Source: Fistularia commersonii (Eukaryota > Chordata > Actinopteri > Syngnathiformes > Fistulariidae). Taken from it: a stretch of 64,000 nucleotides of DNA. The position numbers and the translations under genes are program-made. Below are positions 61,502 to 64,000 of the stretch, one piece after another. The notes below the pieces were generated by a model. It saw only the letters and a program-made list of their open reading frames with translations, did no database searches and was not told where the DNA came from. Positions within the stretch are counted from its first letter, which is position 1. Each line of letters starts with the position of its first letter. The stretch covers positions 9,571,501 to 9,635,500 of the forward strand of contig JBBMNZ010000027.1 in NCBI GenBank assembly GCA_037954325.1, given 5' to 3'.

Positions 61502-64000
61502 TCAGCTACCTTAAAATGACTCAAATACAAGCAGGATTTTAACATACAGCAGTGAAAACATATTCTAGTCTCTATCTTTCCTCAGTGGCCACAGAAGAAT
61601 AAACATAATATTAGTTGGGGCGGTGCTTCTTGTCAGGTTTTGGATCACAACCCTGTTATATCAGCTGCGTGCACTCGCATGGCTCCGCCCATGCCTTTCC
61701 TTATACCACATTGGTAACTGTCATTCAAGGCATCTCATTCAAACAGCCACGGTCAACCATCTCTTCCTGGATCATCTGTATGCTTCTCTGCCACCGGCCG
61801 CAAACCAATCTCCTCCCTCACATGCCGCTTCTGACTTATCAGAAGTCACTGCGGTCACCGTTGCCACGTCTGCTCTGTAACCTATGGCCGGGTCTTGACT
61901 GCTGCCCATATTTGGGCATAAGCCGGCACAGATGCACACTGGCAAAATCAAATTACCGCAAGTGACACTTTATTTTACAATTTTAACAAAAGCGTCCCCG
62001 CCTGAGCCGAATCGTAATTAGCCCGTGATTAATTACGTTATTAATGTCTTTATGAGTTAAAAGGGTAATGATGTTGGAGAGATTTTTTTTTTTTTTTTTT
62101 TTTTTTCGAAAATGTATTTAAAAGACGTTTTTAACTTACCATCCTCCAGCATGTCGACGGTGACGGGCAGAGATGGCCGGCTGGCTCCCATAGGAGAGTA
62201 AGCCACGACGAAGAACGTGTAGGCAGTGTGTGGGAGAAGCTCTTTAAAGTGATATTCGGTGGTGTCGTTGTTCATGGCAAACTGGTACTCTTCATTATCT
62301 GAGCCTGAGATAGATGATTAAATGTCTTTTCAATATATCGACTTGGATGCGCAATCATTGCAACACAATCTTAATGTAAACGTACCCGAGGCCCGCTGGC
62401 AGTGCACCGAATAGCCGATGATTTGGTCCGAGTTGTACTCAGGTTTCTCCCACGTGAGGAGGGCAGTTGTGCTGGAGTAGGACGTGACGGACAGGTGGCG
62501 AGGCGGGCTGGGGAGGCCTTCCCTCACGATAACAGTCAGCTTAGCGGTGGCGCAGGCTGTGCCCAGACCGTTATCTGCTATGCACTGGTAGTAGCCCGCG
62601 TCCTCGAGCGCCAGCTGGTTGATGAGCAGGACTCCCGGGCTTTGGGTTTTCACTCGTCTTAATGATCGGATGGGCTGGCCATCTTTCAGCCAGTGCAGCA
62701 CCGGGGGAGGCTCTCCGGAACTGTTGCACACAAATCTGGCTGTGTTTCCCCTGGAGAGGGACACCGTCTCAGGTGGCTGGAGAATTACTGGAGGAGCTGG
62801 TAGAGGTGGAGAGCAGAAAGTTATCACTGATGATATATCTTAAATCATTTCAATGATTTAGTATGTTATATTGGGTTGAGTGGCCCAGCGAACATTGTCC
62901 ATTAATATTATATATATATATATACAGGATTGTCTCGGAAAATTAGAATATTGTGATGAAGTTCTTTATCTTCTGTAATGCAATTACAAAAACAAAAATG
63001 TCATATATTCTGGATTCATTACAAATCAGCTGAAATATTGGAAGCCTTTTATTATTTTAATATTGCTGATTACGGTTTACATCTTAAGAAAACTCAAAAA
63101 TCCTATCTCAAAATATTAGAATATCATGAAAAAGTTTTTTTTTTTTTTTTAATTGCATAACAAAAGATAAATAACTTTATCACGATATTCTAATTTTCTG
63201 AGACAGTCCTGTATACACATACACACTCACACACTCACGCACACACACACACACTATACAACACAACAATGGTACACATATGTTTTAAAGAGAGGAAAGT
63301 CAAATCATTCTTTAACCAAGTAGGTTGATGATGAGGTACATACACATTAGTCCCAGTTACATTCATAAGCATTTATTAAAGCTAAATGCTTAAAGTGTGT
63401 GTCCGTGTGTGTATCAGAAATGTATATCTTACTCTCTTAAAATGGGACAATTTTTAATTTTTTTTGCATATCAAAAAGGGGTGGGCTTTAATATTAAATC
63501 ATCTTTCAACACTACAATTTTTAAAAACAAAGGATCGGTCTTTCCGGGAAATAAATCAGAAATCCACACAGAGCATTCCCAAATCAGATCGGTATTAGAA
63601 TCTCTTCAATCGGCAAATGAACAATGTACACAGGAATTTGTCATGGTAGGTCAGCACCCTTACCCTTAAGCAGGAAATTAAGGTGAGAGAATAAGTTATA
63701 AGAAAAGAAGCATTAACTAAGAAATAACTAGCAGTAAGTAAGCAAAAAATAAAATAAAATAAAATAAAATAAAATAAAAACACACAGCTTGTGCTTGGAA
63801 AATATATACAATTTAAAAATTGGATATATGCTGAATGTGAATGGCGAGTGACTTTTTGGTAATGGTCTAGGATGAGGCTACGAGATTATGAGATCCAGAT
63901 ACCGACAACGAAAGCTGGCAGTCTAATAGTGTTGAATAGTTATCATAAACAGACGATAACGCGGAGCTTACCGGGCACATGCAGCTCAGCAGCAGCCACG
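51728..64000 (-). CDS. igdcc4: IGDCC4 (Nope), immunoglobulin/fibronectin receptor; 5' part outside window
   Basis: Exons on the minus strand, 5' to 3': 63972-64000 (partial), 62386-62796, 62140-62304, 59857-59994, 59052-59234, 58189-58392, 57514-57615, 57238-57424, 56540-56667, 55081-55251, 54687-54821, 53132-53234, 52694-52925 and 51728-52249. They join to about 902 residues plus TAG. Order: end of Ig3, Ig4 (Cys in RFVCNSS and YYQCIADNG, Trp in LHWLKDG), five FN3 domains, a transmembrane helix (GIIVGVCLGLICILLCMC) and a cytoplasmic tail of about 250 residues. This is a type I membrane receptor of the DCC/neogenin/protogenin family; ligands of IGDCC4 are poorly known. IGDCC4 is preferred over the close paralogue protogenin because NNDTTEY, GNETHF, SSTSIWLRW, RPSTPP, the transmembrane sequence and the tail motif NQVEAEVIVHS agree with human IGDCC4 as I remember it, whereas the protogenin tail differs. 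The family is certain; the paralogue is very likely. Confidence 0.9.
52694..52925 (-). CDS. igdcc4: igdcc4 exon, cytoplasmic tail part 1
   Basis: 232 bp, phase 2 in and phase 0 out; acceptor TTCAAACAG, donor GTGAAA. It is Gly, Ser, Pro and Glu rich and contains PQYRRGGYPIP and SHELETLMPLGSQE. The His-Glu-Leu-Glu block resembles the IGDCC4 tail in mammals. The region is likely disordered. Confidence 0.87.
53132..53234 (-). CDS. igdcc4: igdcc4 exon, transmembrane segment
   Basis: 103 bp, phase 1 in and phase 2 out; donor GTACGG. It encodes ELDIHAVTG followed by GIIVGVCLGLICILLCMC, a hydrophobic span of about 20 residues with four cysteines, then the basic stop-transfer residues HNGKT. This is the single membrane pass of the receptor. 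Confidence 0.95.
53235..54686 (-). other. igdcc4 intron before the transmembrane exon
   Basis: Nothing recognised apart from a poly-A tract near 54280. Confidence 0.5.
54687..54821 (-). CDS. igdcc4: igdcc4 exon, second half of FN3-5
   Basis: 135 bp, phase 1 in and out; acceptor TTTTTTCAG, donor GTATGT. It encodes TTNVEVQGLSSSTQYFFKL, then ASTEVGPGPYS and DVQTPPQ, the end of the last FN3 domain and the start of the membrane-proximal stalk. Confidence 0.93.
54850..54925. mobile_element. retroelement 3'-tail-like fragment
   Basis: TACTTTATTGATCCCACG and GGGAAATCG resemble the TTTATTGATCCC...GGGAAATT tail found in many teleost retroposons. A more decayed relative sits at 61203-61240. Family not assigned. 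Confidence 0.4.
55081..55251 (-). CDS. igdcc4: igdcc4 exon, first half of FN3-5
   Basis: 171 bp, phase 1 in and out; acceptor TCCTTCAG, donor GTGAGT. It encodes PSTPPEELQLTAVDSSSV, then LVSWRPPLEPNG and YRLLYSGNLSQPD. Confidence 0.93.
55517..55702 (-). other. possible cassette exon within igdcc4 (186 bp, phase 1 in and out)
   Basis: An open stretch of 62 codons bounded by TGTTCAG and GTGAGA could be inserted between the FN3-4 and FN3-5 exons without changing frame. It encodes four cysteines (VVVVCQTEDNAVCIDW and TPKCDGVCHF) and a Trp/Tyr-x-Ile spacing loosely like half an FN3 domain. The direct splice that skips it restores the family sequence, so the main transcript probably lacks it. It may be a rarely used exon, a decayed exon or chance. 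Confidence 0.3.
56222..56345. mobile_element. short fish retroposon (TTTGGCAGACGCTTTTATCC type)
   Basis: ACATTACATTACATTTGGCA leads into GACGCTTTTATCCAAAGCGA and CTTACAATAGAGG, a very common teleost interspersed repeat. It lies in an igdcc4 intron. Confidence 0.65.
56540..56667 (-). CDS. igdcc4: igdcc4 exon, second half of FN3-4
   Basis: 128 bp, phase 2 in and phase 1 out; acceptor CGTTGCAG, donor GTGAGT. It encodes AQEILLGALKPFTRYELAV, then QSNGVDVVGPFS and STLAD. No full-length open frame marks this exon; it was found from splice sites and the FN3 pattern. Joined directly to the 55251 exon it gives RPSTPP, matching the family. Confidence 0.92.
57238..57424 (-). CDS. igdcc4: igdcc4 exon, first half of FN3-4
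   Basis: 187 bp, phase 1 in and phase 2 out; donor GTCAGC. It encodes a proline-rich linker (RPPPLPPSS), then NSSTSIWLRWEKP and NYTVRCSPAG, ending NASLVSYYT. The SSTSIWLRW block is distinctive of this receptor. Confidence 0.93.
57514..57615 (-). CDS. igdcc4: igdcc4 exon, second half of FN3-3
   Basis: 102 bp if the first AG is used; it encodes FPDQQYEVRVWAFNKQ and AAVWKGRT. The first AG is chosen because the family has a Pro in the turn before Tyr-Glu-Val. A second in-frame AG six bases downstream would remove two residues (96-bp form). Donor GTAAGC, phase 1. Confidence 0.88.
58189..58392 (-). CDS. igdcc4: igdcc4 exon, first half of FN3-3
   Basis: 204 bp, phase 1 in and out; the acceptor follows a T-rich tract ending TTAAAG, donor GTAAGC. 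It encodes FAPTELKVRARENTLNVTW and ISGYKLSCREGD, then a charged strand RLRKKARYHLLTGL. Confidence 0.92.
59052..59234 (-). CDS. igdcc4: igdcc4 exon, second half of FN3-2
   Basis: 183 bp, phase 1 in and out. It encodes VFSVEVGGNETHF, LQPNQTYRLRIAAGTGVGFG and PSEW, then a linker rich in His and Asn. Two N-glycosylation sequons are visible. Confidence 0.92.
59469..59734. mobile_element. piggyBac-like MITE flanked by TTAA
   Basis: Left end TTAACCCTTGTGTTGTCTT; right end GATCGCACGAGGGTTAA. The outer bases are inverted repeats bordered by TTAA, the piggyBac target. Inside, GCGGGTCAAAAGTGAG on the left is mirrored by TTTTTGACCCGTGGG on the right. 266 bp, non-coding, in an igdcc4 intron. Confidence 0.75.
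59857..59994 (-). CDS. igdcc4: igdcc4 exon, first half of FN3-2
   Basis: 138 bp, phase 1 in and out; acceptor TCCCACAG, donor GTGAGT. It encodes PSAPPQLSIASTSPTDIRL, then MWHPL and YRIEYSTLDQ, with the FN3 Trp and Tyr-x-Ile pattern. Confidence 0.92.
61011..61201. repeat. (AAGAAT)n hexamer microsatellite with variant block
   Basis: About 31 units. Outer units read AAGAAT, a few near 61080-61100 read AAGAAAT, and a central run reads AAGAGT. The minus frame gives an artefactual Ser-Tyr repeat. Confidence 0.97.
61439..61502. repeat. (TA)n tract
   Basis: TA dinucleotides interrupted by CA and CACACA. Confidence 0.9.
62140..62304 (-). CDS. igdcc4: igdcc4 exon, second half of FN3-1
   Basis: 165 bp, phase 1 in and out; acceptor ATCTCAG, donor GTAAGT. 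It encodes YQFAMNNDTTEYHFKELLP and AYTFFVVAYSPMGASRPS, the classic second half of an FN3 fold. Confidence 0.92.
62386..62796 (-). CDS. igdcc4: igdcc4 exon, Ig4 and first half of FN3-1
   Basis: This is a 411-bp exon, phase 1 in and out. It opens with PPVILQPPETVSLSRGN and carries a complete I-set Ig domain: Cys in RFVCNSSGEPPP, Trp in LHWLKDGQP, and DAGYYQCIADNGLG. It then enters FN3-1 with SPPRHLSV and ALLTWEKP. Having the last Ig and the start of FN3 in one exon is unusual; the other FN3 domains are each split over two exons. Confidence 0.92.
62923..63213. mobile_element. Tc1/mariner-like MITE with long inverted ends (copy 2)
   Basis: TACAGGATTGTCTCGG at the left and GAGACAGTCCTGTA at the right; the interior closely matches the copy at 35160-35460 in the same orientation. 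TA borders. It lies inside the igdcc4 intron between the Ig3 and Ig4 exons, so it is transcribed in the pre-mRNA. Confidence 0.87.
63744..63780. repeat. (AAAAT)n microsatellite
   Basis: Seven consecutive AAAAT-type pentamers inside an igdcc4 intron. Confidence 0.95.
63972..64000 (-). CDS. igdcc4: igdcc4 exon, end of Ig3 (partial)
   Basis: The window edge cuts this exon. Its 3' end encodes AAAELHVP, the last strand of an Ig domain, and is followed by GTAAGC at phase 1. It joins in frame to the Ig4 exon. Confidence 0.75.

Larger units (their letters stand above)
59995..62139 (-). other. igdcc4 intron within the FN3-1/FN3-2 interval
   Basis: No exon seen. It contains the hexamer array at 61011-61201, a retroposon-like tail after it and a (TA)n at about 61439-61502. 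Confidence 0.55.

Noticed and set aside
51728..63972. Protogenin (PRTG) as the identity of the minus-strand receptor
   Set aside because: Domain order fits both, and PRTG is nearer UNC13C in human, but the transmembrane sequence, the FN3 blocks and the NQVEAEVIVHS tail motif fit IGDCC4, and the tail differs from protogenin as I remember it.

Overview
This window is vertebrate nuclear DNA, almost certainly from a teleost fish. The genes are split into short exons with GT-AG introns. The non-coding DNA is rich in microsatellites and small non-autonomous DNA transposons of kinds common in fish (hAT-like elements with CAG...CTG ends, a Tc1/mariner-like MITE with TA ends, a TTAA-flanked piggyBac-like MITE), plus Penelope-like and other retroposon pieces. 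No prokaryotic, phage or plasmid features are present.

Two real protein-coding genes are visible, both cut by the window edges and facing each other tail to tail. On the + strand, positions 1970-16349 hold the last nine coding exons of an unc-13/Munc13 gene, best matching UNC13C. They encode the MHD2 end of the MUN domain and the complete C-terminal C2C domain (392 residues plus stop). A polyadenylation signal lies about 360 bases after the stop. On the - strand, from the right edge down to the stop at 51728, lie the 3' exons of an immunoglobulin/fibronectin receptor of the DCC family, best matching IGDCC4 (Nope). They encode the end of Ig3, Ig4, five fibronectin III domains, one transmembrane helix and a cytoplasmic tail of about 250 residues (902 residues in this window).

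The roughly 35 kb between the two stop codons contains no gene I can support. From 16.7 to 25.3 kb and from 26.7 to 35.1 kb there is mostly unique-looking sequence with simple repeats. From 25.3 to 26.7 kb, and from 35.1 to 50.6 kb, it is a mobile-element graveyard: a Penelope-like fragment with a GIY-YIG nuclease reading frame, at least six hAT-type elements (several with 8-bp target-site duplications, two with transposase remnants), a long-TIR MITE, and a retroposon that carries an expanded minisatellite.

UNC13C is a presynaptic vesicle-priming factor and IGDCC4 is a cell-surface receptor. Their adjacency looks like synteny rather than a pathway (in human both lie on chromosome 15q, but far apart). 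I see no previously undescribed biological system. The points most worth a second look are: a possible 186-bp phase-symmetric cassette exon in igdcc4; a hAT element seated exactly at the junction of a roughly 300-bp direct repeat; a hairpin in the Penelope-like fragment that resembles a decayed hammerhead core; the retroposon-borne minisatellite; and an unidentified protein-like segment near the left edge.
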